NCBI GenBank assembly: GCA_017940955.1
Contig: JAGAXP010000294.1
Coordinates: 1-51,044 of the forward strand
Direction of reading: 5' to 3'
DNA: 51,044 bases
Origin: Oribacterium sp.
GTDB lineage: Bacteria > Bacillota_A > Clostridia > Lachnospirales > Lachnospiraceae
The translations under genes and the position numbers were made by a program. The notes under the pieces are model-generated. The model saw only the letters and a program-made list of their open reading frames with translations, ran no database searches and was not told the DNA's origin. Below, piece by piece: positions 14,449 to 22,536 of this stretch. The number at the start of each line of letters is the position of its first letter. Positions within the stretch are counted from its first letter, which is position 1.

Positions 14449-15864
14449 ATGATTAAAGACAACCAACAATTCCTAAACACTTTCCATGTCGTTCTTGATG
14501 CACTGATCATAGCAGGCTCCTACGCGCTGGCATGGTTCCTGGTGATAGCATCACCCATATTCCCTGCGGGACACGGAGTACTCCCGCCGCAGGTCTATTT
14601 TAGTGCGCTGATCCCGGTGGTACCTGGCTACCTCTTTTTGTACTGGATGTTCCACCTCTACGAGCCGAAACGAACCAGAACGAAAAGAAGAGAATTTATA
14701 AACATATTTGAGGCCAATGTCGTCGGCCTGATGATCTTCGCCTCGATCCTCTTCGCCTTCAGGCGGTCAGGATACTTCGCAAATTTCTCCACCAGGATGA
14801 TCACAGCCTTTTGCGTGATTGACATCATCGCCACCACAGTGGAAAGATTCGGCATCAGATTTATCCTTACGAGACTCCGCCGCAAAGGCTTTAACCAGAA
14901 ACATATCATGCTGGTAGGCTTCTCTGACGTATCAGACAAATTCATCGACGCCTGCCACAGAAACCCCGACTGGGGCTACAAAATCTTCGGAATCGTAGAT
15001 GACATCACAGAATCCGGCACCTCTTATAAAGGAGTAAAGATCGTCGGCAGGATCTCGGAACTGGAGAAAATCCTCTCCACAAACACAATCGACGAAATCG
15101 CCATCACCCTTCCCCTGGCAGCCTATGAAAAGCTGGGCAGCATCGTGGCGGTATGCGAGAAATCCGGCGTACATACAAAGTTCATCCCGGATTATAACAA
15201 CGTCATCCCTTCCCGCCCTGTTACAGAAGACATGGACGGACTTCCCGTCATAAACATTAGAAACGTGCCCCTTACGGACCCAGTAAAGGCAGCAGCCAAG
15301 AGAATCATAGATATCATCGGAGCTTTAGTCGGCATCGTACTCTTCAGCCCGGTAATGTTGGTGGTGTCCATCATTATCAAACTCACCTCTCCGGGACCTA
15401 TCATCTTCAAACAGGAAAGAGTGGGACTCCACAACAGGCCCTTCATGATGTATAAATTCCGCTCCATGGTAGAGCAGAAGCCTGAGGATGAGCAAAAAGG
15501 CTGGACCACCCCGGGAGACCCGAGAGTCACCAAAATCGGAAAATTCATCAGAAAAACCTCCATCGACGAGTTCCCGCAGTTTTTCAATGTCCTCTTCGGC
15601 AGCATGTCACTGGTGGGGCCGAGACCGGAGCGCACCCAGTTCGTTGAAATGTTTAAGGAAGAAATCCCCCGCTATATGATCAAACACCAGGTCCGCCCCG
15701 GCATGACCGGCTGGGCACAGATCAACGGCCTGAGAGGCGACACCTCCATCCACGAGAGAATCAGATTCGACATCTGGTATATCGAGAACTGGACCATGGA
15801 ATTGGACATAAAGATACTTTTCCTCACAATATTCAAGGGATTTGTTAACAAAAATGCCTATTGA
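14449..15864 (+). CDS. Undecaprenyl-phosphate sugar phosphotransferase (WcaJ/CpsE/WbaP class)
   Basis: This 471-residue polytopic phosphoglycosyltransferase probably starts the glycan by moving a sugar-1-phosphate from a UDP-sugar to undecaprenyl phosphate. About four N-terminal membrane helices (residues 15-140) precede a Rossmann-like domain (about 140-260, HIMLVGFSDVS). The catalytic domain begins at AAKRIIDIIGALVGIVLFSP, with the re-entrant helix, then TSPGPIIFKQERVG, YKFRSM, KTSIDEFPQFFNVLFG, SLVGPRPE and RPGMTGWAQING. Every expected signature is present and the length is typical. Whether it uses glucose, galactose or an N-acetylated sugar cannot be told. It is the only initiating enzyme of this class in the window. 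Confidence 0.93.
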   Translation: MIKDNQQFLNTFHVVLDALIIAGSYALAWFLVIASPIFPAGHGVLPPQVYFSALIPVVPGYLFLYWMFHLYEPKRTRTKRREFINIFEANVVGLMIFASILFAFRRSGYFANFSTRMITAFCVIDIIATTVERFGIRFILTRLRRKGFNQKHIMLVGFSDVSDKFIDACHRNPDWGYKIFGIVDDITESGTSYKGVKIVGRISELEKILSTNTIDEIAITLPLAAYEKLGSIVAVCEKSGVHTKFIPDYNNVIPSRPVTEDMDGLPVINIRNVPLTDPVKAAAKRIIDIIGALVGIVLFSPVMLVVSIIIKLTSPGPIIFKQERVGLHNRPFMMYKFRSMVEQKPEDEQKGWTTPGDPRVTKIGKFIRKTSIDEFPQFFNVLFGSMSLVGPRPERTQFVEMFKEEIPRYMIKHQVRPGMTGWAQINGLRGDTSIHERIRFDIWYIENWTMELDIKILFLTIFKGFVNKNAY

Positions 15865-16014
15865 AAAAAGATCCGGTAAAGATTAGGATTCATTAGAAAA
15901 AAACACGGAAACGATTGATACCCCTGATATTTTAAGGCAAAAAAGATCCGCCAAAGATTAGGATCCATCAGAAAAACACACATAATCAATGGATAAGCTC
16001 CGGTGTTTTAAGGC
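15864..16014. repeat. Tandem pair of 75-bp repeats
   Basis: Two units start at 15864 and 15939. They share AAAAAAGATCCG, AAAGATTAGGAT, CAT(T/C)AGAAAAA and end in TTTTAAGGCAAAA. The first unit overlaps the last codon of the phosphotransferase gene. Confidence 0.75.
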
Positions 16015-16129
16015 AAAATATAAGAATAGATTTGCCGAAACGACATATATGTGGTAAAATCCCTTGGTTTTATAGTGTAAAAATGTTCTTCATCACTATT
16101 TGTGCTGCCGGCTGAAAGCGGCGGGATGG

Positions 16130-16250
16130 AGTCAATCAGATCTGCATCTGTATGTCAGAAATTAACGCTTCCAAAAGCAGCGTTTTATAGAGCCGGTTAG
16201 ATGTGCAGCTGTATGTCAGATATTTAGGTTCCGAAAACAGCGTTAATAGA
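16130..16250 (+). repeat. Duplicated ~61-bp leader element
   Basis: Two copies begin at about 16138 and 16199. Each has AGAT(C/G)TGCA(T/G)CTGTATGTCAGA, then a TTCC(A/G)AAA stretch and CAGCGTT. A third related copy lies at about 30651-30712, just before another gene. All are in leaders on the + strand. Confidence 0.65.
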
Positions 16251-16353
16251 TGATGAGATGGATATGAAGATGGCAGGAAGAAAACTTTTCTTAATGCCAC
16301 AAAACCAAAGGTTTCACTTATACTTCTAAAGTATATTAATGAGGATATAGCAA

Positions 16354-18507
16354 ATGGCACTTGATAACGGCAAGGACACCAGACGACCACACTCCATGGA
16401 AGGAACTGAAAGTCATCAGAGTGAACTTGAAGACAAGATAGTTAATGACAAAGCCATGGGCGACAAGCTCATGTCGAAGATCCCGGACACCGGCAGGAGA
16501 CCTGTCTCACGCCCTGATGGCGGGAGAGACTCCCGTCTCCCGGAGGGTAGCAGGGACTCACGACTCCCTGAAGATGCAGCGGAGAGAGTATCTGAAATAA
16601 AAAGATCCGCAACCCTCAGCAGCAAGGCTCCGGAACCTAAAAAAACCGAGAGACCCAGAAGAACTGTTCCCGGGGATCCTTTAAGGATGGAAAACCGTCA
16701 GCAGGTAAAGACCCTTAACGACACTACAGAAGTGGAAAGGGACCTTGAGTTTGAGCGCAGGATGCGTGAAAAGAAAAAGAAAGCCTTCCGCACCAGGATC
16801 ATCCTTATGGTGGCTGTGGAGGTTATCACCCTCGTATGTATCTTCGGCTTCGGCTCAGTGTACAGATACATGCACATGACCCAGGATGTAACCTTCGATA
16901 AATCAAAGGTAGAAAACAACAACATTGACATCACACAGAAACAGAAGATGTCCGGCTACTGGACAGTTGCGGTATTCGGCGTAGACTCCCGAGACGGCGG
17001 AGTGGGCAGCGGTGCCAATGCTGACGTCCAGATCATCTGCAACGTAGATATGGCTACCGGAGACATCAAGCTTGTTTCCGTATACCGAGACACCTATTTA
17101 AAGACCGGAAAGAGCAACAGCCGTTACGCAAAGATCAACGAGGCTTACGCCATCGGCGGACCTGAGCAGGCAGTATCTGCTCTTAACTCAAACCTCGATC
17201 TCAACATCGAGAACTACGTAACCTTCAACTGGAAAGCAGTTGCGGATGCAGTAGAGATGCTGGGCGGCGTAGACATTGACATCACGGACAAAGAGTTCTA
17301 TTACATGAACGCATATATCCATGAGACATCAGTCAAGGCAGGCATCAATGCTCAGAACCCGGCGGCCAACTACATCAAGAGCGCAGGCCCGCAGCACCTT
17401 AACGGAGTTCAGGCAGTTGCCTATGCGAGACTCCGCTACATGGACAGCGACTTCGAGAGAACCAAGCGTCAGAGAGAGGTTATCTCCCAGTGCCTCGACC
17501 ATGCGAAGAAGGCAGACCTGGCAACACTTACCTCGGTTATCGACGTAGTGCTCCCGCAGGTAGCATTCAACATAGATACCGCAGACATAATCGAGCTTGC
17601 AAAAGGCATCTCAAGATATAACATCAAGGAGTCCACAGGCTTCCCTAAGGATCTCAAGGATCAGATGATGGGCAAGAAGGGCGACTGTGTCATACCTGTA
17701 ACCCTGGTTTCCAATGTTAAATGGCTTCACAGCGTGCTCTTCGGCGATGAAGACTACAAGGTGTCAAACGCTGTAGAGAGCTACTCACAGAAAATTGCCG
17801 ATGACTCAGGCTACTATGCAAGCCATAGGGACGAGGAGACCAAGTCAAGCAGCAAGAAGCAAAGCACGACCGAGGCAGAGACTGACGAAGACAAGGACGA
17901 GACAGACGAGAACGGTGAGAAGACCGAAAAGAAGAAGTCCTCCAAGGAAACTGATGCCGACGGTTACGTCATCAAGGCAACAGACGAAGATGGAAACTAC
18001 ATCTACGAAACAAACCCTGAGGGCAACAAGGTTAAATCCGTAAAGGAAACCAAGTCTAAGACAGATGAAATTGAAGAAGGCGAAGAGACCGACGAAAACG
18101 AGACAGAAGAGACCGACGAGGACGGAAACGTTATAGAACCAACAGCTCCCGGTCCCGGAGACGATACAGAAGAAACCACCAAGTCAAAGAGCAGCAAGGA
18201 AACCACTGAGGCTGAAGAGGGTAACGAAGATGACGGACCATCCGGAAACGATTCGTCTGAAACAAAGGCATCCGATAAGAAAGAAACCACAGCTTCATCG
18301 GAAGTTATCGAACCCGGTCTTATTGACGCTGAAGAAGACGACTCAGGAGCAGGCCCAAGCGGCGGAGGTTCATCAGGCTCCGGTTCTTCCGCGGATTCAG
18401 GCGGTCCCGGCTCCATCGATTCACTTGATGACCTGGAAGGTCCCGGAGGAGCAAGCTCCAACGATAGCGCAGGTCCCGGAGGAGCTATATCTGACGGACC
18501 GATGTAA
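16354..18507 (+). CDS. LytR-CpsA-Psr (LCP) family glycopolymer ligase with acidic tail
   Basis: LCP proteins transfer lipid-linked glycopolymers to peptidoglycan or protein outside the membrane. This 717-residue protein has a basic cytoplasmic segment (1-148), one membrane helix (about 149-170) and an LCP core from residue 203 (WTVAVFGVDSRDGG). The core contains NADVQIICNVD, LVSVYRDTYL, KINEAYAIGGPEQAV and NWKAVADAVEMLGGVDI, including the family's Asp and Arg positions. After about residue 480 comes an unusual tail of roughly 240 residues: first E/D/K/T-rich with a degenerate (E)TDEDGN unit, then G/S/P-rich. The tail may span the wall or bind cations (inference). It sits two genes after the island and just after the initiating enzyme. 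Confidence 0.9.
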   Translation: MALDNGKDTRRPHSMEGTESHQSELEDKIVNDKAMGDKLMSKIPDTGRRPVSRPDGGRDSRLPEGSRDSRLPEDAAERVSEIKRSATLSSKAPEPKKTERPRRTVPGDPLRMENRQQVKTLNDTTEVERDLEFERRMREKKKKAFRTRIILMVAVEVITLVCIFGFGSVYRYMHMTQDVTFDKSKVENNNIDITQKQKMSGYWTVAVFGVDSRDGGVGSGANADVQIICNVDMATGDIKLVSVYRDTYLKTGKSNSRYAKINEAYAIGGPEQAVSALNSNLDLNIENYVTFNWKAVADAVEMLGGVDIDITDKEFYYMNAYIHETSVKAGINAQNPAANYIKSAGPQHLNGVQAVAYARLRYMDSDFERTKRQREVISQCLDHAKKADLATLTSVIDVVLPQVAFNIDTADIIELAKGISRYNIKESTGFPKDLKDQMMGKKGDCVIPVTLVSNVKWLHSVLFGDEDYKVSNAVESYSQKIADDSGYYASHRDEETKSSSKKQSTTEAETDEDKDETDENGEKTEKKKSSKETDADGYVIKATDEDGNYIYETNPEGNKVKSVKETKSKTDEIEEGEETDENETEETDEDGNVIEPTAPGPGDDTEETTKSKSSKETTEAEEGNEDDGPSGNDSSETKASDKKETTASSEVIEPGLIDAEEDDSGAGPSGGGSSGSGSSADSGGPGSIDSLDDLEGPGGASSNDSAGPGGAISDGPM

Positions 18508-18530
18508 AGAAATAAGAATCAGAAAACAAA

Positions 18531-18555
18531 AAACTCGGCAACGCCGAGTTTTTTT
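18531..18555 (+). terminator. Terminator of the LCP gene
   Basis: AACTCGGC-AAC-GCCGAGTT forms a strong stem and is followed directly by a run of T residues. Confidence 0.92.
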
Positions 18556-18564
18556 GTTGTGATG

Positions 18565-18627
18565 GACCAAGGGGACGGGGTTCGTGGTCCATTTTAGAAA
18601 TGGACCACGAACTCCGTCCCCTTGGTC
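18565..18627. repeat. REP-like 30-bp inverted repeat
   Basis: Arms 18565-18594 and 18598-18627 are complementary except for one base. The ends read GACCAAGGGGACGG and CCGTCCCCTTGGTC. GGGGACGG-type palindromes of this sort are dispersed REP-like repeats in many bacteria. A half copy (GATGGACCAAGGGGACGGGG) recurs at about 20398. Confidence 0.8.
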
Positions 18628-18631
18628 TATC

Positions 18632-18733
18632 GGCTGACTGCTACAAGAGTGAAGCACGGAGCGAAAGATGCAGGTCTTTTGCTACGTGCTTTCTTGTTGC
18701 CGGTGATAACCTGTGTTATCATGAAATGGAATT
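18632..18733 (+). repeat. 102-bp direct repeat, left copy (stem plus promoter)
   Basis: This block differs from 20416-20517 at about seven positions. It carries an imperfect stem (GCACGGAGCGAAAGA) and a promoter TTGTTG-N17-TATCAT (18694-18722) that can drive the AAA ATPase gene. The second copy has a perfect stem and the same promoter. Confidence 0.85.
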
Positions 18734-18759
18734 CAGTATAATACAAGGAGAGATATAAG

Positions 18760-20346
18760 ATGAAGCGCTTTAATACAACAGCAGTTTGTATACCGTCGAA
18801 ACATTATATGGTTGATCTCTCCGAAAGAATAAAAGAGATTGAGAAGCTCGTAGATGATGGGAAGTATTTTGCCATTAATCGGGCAAGACAGTATGGAAAG
18901 ACAACTACATTAACAGCACTTACCAAGGTGCTGAAGAATCAGTATGTTGTTATCAGTACGAGCTTTGAAGGAATTGGAGATGCAGGCTTCGAAGACGAGT
19001 CCTCTTTTGTAAAAGAGTTTTGCAGATTGCTTAGACGGGAATTCCGAAGAGAAACCCGGGTTCCCGAAGATGTGAAGAGTGAAGTTGATTCATTGTTCAA
19101 AAGTACAAATGAAAAGACGAAGCTGGGAGATCTTTTCGATATTCTTTTGGAATGGTGTGATCACACAGAAGTTCCTATTGTCTTAGTGATCGATGAGGTG
19201 GATACTGCGACAAATAATCTGGTGTTCCTGGATTTTCTCGCACAACTCAGGGATAATTATATAAACAGAGATACTAAAGGAATTAGTGTTTTCCAGTCGG
19301 TTATCCTTGCCGGTGTAACTGATGTCAAACATCTGAAGAGCAGGATCCGATCAGAGGAAGACAGTAAAGAAAACAGTCCCTGGAATATTGCTGCGGATTT
19401 CACCATAGATATGAGTCTCTCGGAAGATGGTATCAAAGGAATGCTTGCTGAATACGAGGCGGATCATCATACCGGTATGGATACGGAAGCGATCGCCAGG
19501 TCGATCCGTGAATACACGAACGGCTATCCTTTCCTTGTAAGCAGGATCTGTCAGCTGATCGATGAAAATGTAAGCAAAAACATGAGGCTGCCGGAGGCTT
19601 GGACAAGAAACGGGATTGATGAAGCGGTTAAGCTGATTTTGGCAGAAAACAACACATTGTTTCAGTCTCTGACAAAGAATCTGAATAATTATTCGGAACT
19701 AAAGTCAGCTATAAGAAGTATCCTTATGGAAGGAACAAAACTCACCTGGAATCCGGATCAGAAAGATATTGTTCAGATGCAAATGTATGGGCTGATCAGG
19801 AATGATCACAACACTGTCAGAGTAGCCAACAGAATATTTGAAACACGGCTTTATAATCTGTTTCTGTCTGATGAAGAACTAAAGAATAATGTCTTCTCAA
19901 GAGAAGGAGAACTGGCAAAGAATCAGTTTGTGTTGGGCGGAAAACTGAACATGCGTCTGATCATGGAACGGTTTATAGAGACCTATACACAGGTTTGCGG
20001 TCCTCTCAAGGATCGATTTAAGGAGAAAGACGGAAGGGAACAGTTCCTGCTGTATGTGAAGCCGATCATTAACGGGACCGGCAACTATTATATCGAAGCG
20101 CAGACAAGAGATCAGACCAGAACAGATGTGATCGTTGATTATCTTGGACAGCAATATATCATCGAACTTAAGATCTGGCGAGGGGAGAGATATAATACAA
20201 ACGGGGAAAAGCAGATAAGCGAGTATCTGGATTACTGGAATCTTGATACAGGCTATATGCTTAGTTTCAATTTCAACAAGAATAAGGAACAGGGCGTAAA
20301 AAGGGTGCAGATAGGAGATAAGGTTTTGTTTGAAGGAACGGTTTGA
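18760..20346 (+). CDS. AAA ATPase with C-terminal PD-(D/E)XK nuclease-like domain
   Basis: This 528-residue protein belongs to a widespread class of orphan AAA-ATPases in anaerobic gut bacteria. The Walker A region is NRARQYGKTTT (residues about 44-54) and Walker B is IVLVIDEVDTA (about 144-154). A sensor/arginine region and a winged-helix-like middle follow. The C-terminus (IEAQTRDQTRTDVIVDYLG, then QYIIELKIWRGERYN) shows the D...ExK pattern of the nuclease superfamily. Its role is not established; such genes often behave as mobile cargo. The gene is flanked by 102-bp direct repeats, has its own promoter copy and a strong AAGGAGAG ribosome site, and has no obvious link to glycan synthesis. 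Confidence 0.8.
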   Translation: MKRFNTTAVCIPSKHYMVDLSERIKEIEKLVDDGKYFAINRARQYGKTTTLTALTKVLKNQYVVISTSFEGIGDAGFEDESSFVKEFCRLLRREFRRETRVPEDVKSEVDSLFKSTNEKTKLGDLFDILLEWCDHTEVPIVLVIDEVDTATNNLVFLDFLAQLRDNYINRDTKGISVFQSVILAGVTDVKHLKSRIRSEEDSKENSPWNIAADFTIDMSLSEDGIKGMLAEYEADHHTGMDTEAIARSIREYTNGYPFLVSRICQLIDENVSKNMRLPEAWTRNGIDEAVKLILAENNTLFQSLTKNLNNYSELKSAIRSILMEGTKLTWNPDQKDIVQMQMYGLIRNDHNTVRVANRIFETRLYNLFLSDEELKNNVFSREGELAKNQFVLGGKLNMRLIMERFIETYTQVCGPLKDRFKEKDGREQFLLYVKPIINGTGNYYIEAQTRDQTRTDVIVDYLGQQYIIELKIWRGERYNTNGEKQISEYLDYWNLDTGYMLSFNFNKNKEQGVKRVQIGDKVLFEGTV

Positions 20347-20435
20347 GGGAACTATGAAAAGTTCCGGGCAAAATACGTAACAGTAAACAGTTAACTTGAT
20401 GGACCAAGGGGACGGGGCTGACTGTTGCAAGAGTG

Positions 20436-20480
20436 AAGCACGGAGCAAAAGATGCAGGTCTTTTGCTCCGTGCTTTCTTG
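20436..20480 (+). terminator. Terminator between the ATPase and ligase-like genes
   Basis: AAGCACGGAGCAAAAGA (20436-20452) and TCTTTTGCTCCGTGCTT (20459-20475) are perfectly complementary around a six-base loop, followed by TCTTGTTG. The T tract is short but the stem is very strong. Confidence 0.75.
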
Positions 20481-20506
20481 TTGCCGGTGATAACCTGTGG
20501 TATCAT
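20478..20506 (+). promoter_or_regulatory. Promoter of the first ligase-like gene
   Basis: TTGTTG (20478-20483), a 17-base spacer and TATCAT (20501-20506) lie directly after the terminator stem. The leader to the ATG at 20552 is about 40 nt. Confidence 0.6.
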
Positions 20507-20551
20507 GTAACGGAATTTGCAAAATTTAAAGAAAAACGAGGCAACCAAAAC

Positions 20552-22261
20552 ATGAGTGATTCAATGTTTGGAATAATAAAAAAGACCGAAACCAAGGATG
20601 CGCCAAATTCAAAAACATCAAAGCGTGACTCAAAACCCGCACCAAAGCATCACAGCGCTCCTGGGAAGAACGGCATAAAGCTTGAAAATATGTTCGGAAA
20701 AATCGCAAGGAACCTTATGACTACCTACGTCCTGTTCTACCTTGCGGTATTTCCACTGTGCATGCATGACCACTATTATGACATCCTCACCTTCAGATTC
20801 GGCCTGTTCTGGAAACCGACCATTGCTTACGGTATCTTTTTCTCCCTCATGGGCCTTTTCTACCTTATTGCAGACAACCTCTATAACGAAGGAAAAAACA
20901 GAAAAAACTTCATCACAAGCCTCAAAAACAAAGGCTGGAAAAAATATATAACAAAAACCGACATTGCCTTCACAGCCTTGATCCTGATCTTCTCCCTCTC
21001 TACAGCCCTTGCAGAGTACCCCTACGAAGCCTTCTGGGGAGAACGTGGCAGATGGCAGGGATTGTTTATCTGGCTTATGTTCTATATAGCCTATATCCTT
21101 ATAACCAGATTCTACGAATTTAAAAAGTGGCACTTGTACGCCTTCATGCTTTGTGCAAGCATCGTTGTTATATGGGGTATATTTAATTTCTTCTTTATAA
21201 ACTTCGGAATGTTTGAAGAAACAAAGGACGATTACATGTACTCCTTTGTTTCCTCCATCGGAAACATCAACACCTACTGCAACTTCACGGGGATGTTCTT
21301 CGGCGTTTCATCAGTCCTGTTCATTCTTGCAGAAAAACCCCTTGAAAATATCCTCATCTATATCGCCGTAGCTATAGCATCCTTCGGGCAGATCATGGGA
21401 TTAAGTGACAACGCAGCACTGTCCACAGCTATCGTCCTTGCGGTAATCCCCCTCTGCATCATAAAAAACCGGACTCATATAGCGAAATTTTTTGTGGTGA
21501 TGTCCACCTACCTTGCAGCCATGAAGATAACCTACACCATAGCAGCAACCGGCATAGGAACAATAAACGATCCCGACCCCAGCATGCAGATCTCAATGGG
21601 AGGTAAAAGCTTTTTCACTGCATTTCTGGTTTTTGTGTTACTGCTCACAGCAATATTAGTTGTATATGCCTACAAACAAAGAGAAAAAACCGATCTTAAA
21701 GATGTAAAGCAATTTAAGCTTTTATGGAAGGCCATGGTGGCAGCGGTAGTAATTCTGTCAGTCACAGCCTTCATCTGTGCAAACAACGGCATACACAGTG
21801 AATTATTGGAACCCTATAAAAACATCCTTGTATTCAGCGATGAATGGGGAACCGGCAGAGGCCTTAACTGGAGACTCAGCATGGACTACTGGCTCCATGA
21901 CTCCACTTTCCTGTCAAAGATCATCGGTTACGGTCCCGATACCTACTACATCATAACCATGGACAGATTTATGAATATAATGCAGGATGCGGGATACGGA
22001 ATGTTCGACAGCGCACATAACGAGTACCTGGAATATCTGATAACAGTAGGTATCCTGGGACTTGCCTCCTATATCATATTGTTGTTTACAGCATTAAGAA
22101 CCATGCTGAGATCTAAAGCATCCGGCATCAAGGCAGCAGCAGTTGGAGTTATCGCCTATGCCTTCCAGGCTGTGGTTAACATAGCCATCCCCATCACAAC
22201 TCCGGTATTTATGATCCTGATGTTCATCGGATGCAGTAGAAAAAGTGAAAATGAAGGATAA
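20552..22261 (+). CDS. O-antigen ligase / polymerase-family membrane protein, paralog A
   Basis: This is a 569-residue polytopic protein of the WaaL/Wzy/PglL superfamily. About 11-12 membrane helices follow a 50-residue basic cytoplasmic N-terminus. Conserved landmarks are EYPYEAFWGERGRWQGLF (large early loop), GTGRGLNWRLSMDYW, then GYGPDTYY and SAHNEYLEYLITVG, which match the R...W / GxGP / H-N-x-Y-L pattern of the Wzy_C core. Such enzymes polymerise repeat units or attach lipid-linked glycans to lipid or protein acceptors. I start at ATG 20552 after ACGAGG; upstream in-frame codons run through the repeat and promoter and are not coding. Codons are C/G-ending, unlike its paralog 2 kb downstream. 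Confidence 0.85.
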   Translation: MSDSMFGIIKKTETKDAPNSKTSKRDSKPAPKHHSAPGKNGIKLENMFGKIARNLMTTYVLFYLAVFPLCMHDHYYDILTFRFGLFWKPTIAYGIFFSLMGLFYLIADNLYNEGKNRKNFITSLKNKGWKKYITKTDIAFTALILIFSLSTALAEYPYEAFWGERGRWQGLFIWLMFYIAYILITRFYEFKKWHLYAFMLCASIVVIWGIFNFFFINFGMFEETKDDYMYSFVSSIGNINTYCNFTGMFFGVSSVLFILAEKPLENILIYIAVAIASFGQIMGLSDNAALSTAIVLAVIPLCIIKNRTHIAKFFVVMSTYLAAMKITYTIAATGIGTINDPDPSMQISMGGKSFFTAFLVFVLLLTAILVVYAYKQREKTDLKDVKQFKLLWKAMVAAVVILSVTAFICANNGIHSELLEPYKNILVFSDEWGTGRGLNWRLSMDYWLHDSTFLSKIIGYGPDTYYIITMDRFMNIMQDAGYGMFDSAHNEYLEYLITVGILGLASYIILLFTALRTMLRSKASGIKAAAVGVIAYAFQAVVNIAIPITTPVFMILMFIGCSRKSENEG

Positions 22262-22536
22262 TATGAAGATTCTTATGAATTTCTTAATTCGAGATTAATA
22301 TTCATGTTAAGAATTGCGTAAGAAATGGAAAACTTTTATTTATGTACATCACATTTTGATTGGTTTAATATTTAGACTGTAATCGACGAGGTGATACACA
22401 ATTTCGTACATCCTCTGTAAATTATTTGAGAAAAAGGACTTGAATAATTAAAAAGGCAGGGGTATAATCCTCATCGTAATCCGGACTTTTAATTGATTTA
22501 AAAGTTCTTAAACACAAAAAGGAGAGTGCATTTATT
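22262..22536 (+). promoter_or_regulatory. Strong promoter of the secreted repeat protein
   Basis: TTGAAT (22440-22445), a 17-base spacer and a perfect TATAAT (22463-22468) give a near-consensus promoter with a leader of about 60 nt and an AAAGGAGAG site (about 22518). Upstream of it the gap holds nothing I can identify. Confidence 0.8.

Larger units (their letters stand above)
20416..20517 (+). repeat. 102-bp direct repeat, right copy
   Basis: This matches 18632-18733 at about 93 percent by eye. It is likely the native leader of the ligase-like gene at 20552, with the left copy created when the ATPase cassette arrived, or the reverse. Confidence 0.85.

Noticed and set aside
18003..18461. Minus-strand Ser-rich ORF opposite the LCP tail
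   Set aside because: It is the complement of the low-complexity tail; the LCP frame is continuous with the conserved core and explains the composition.
20396..20551. N-terminal extension of ligase paralog A
   Set aside because: The extra codons cover the REP fragment, terminator stem and promoter; the ribosome site supports ATG 20552, and paralog B has no such extension.
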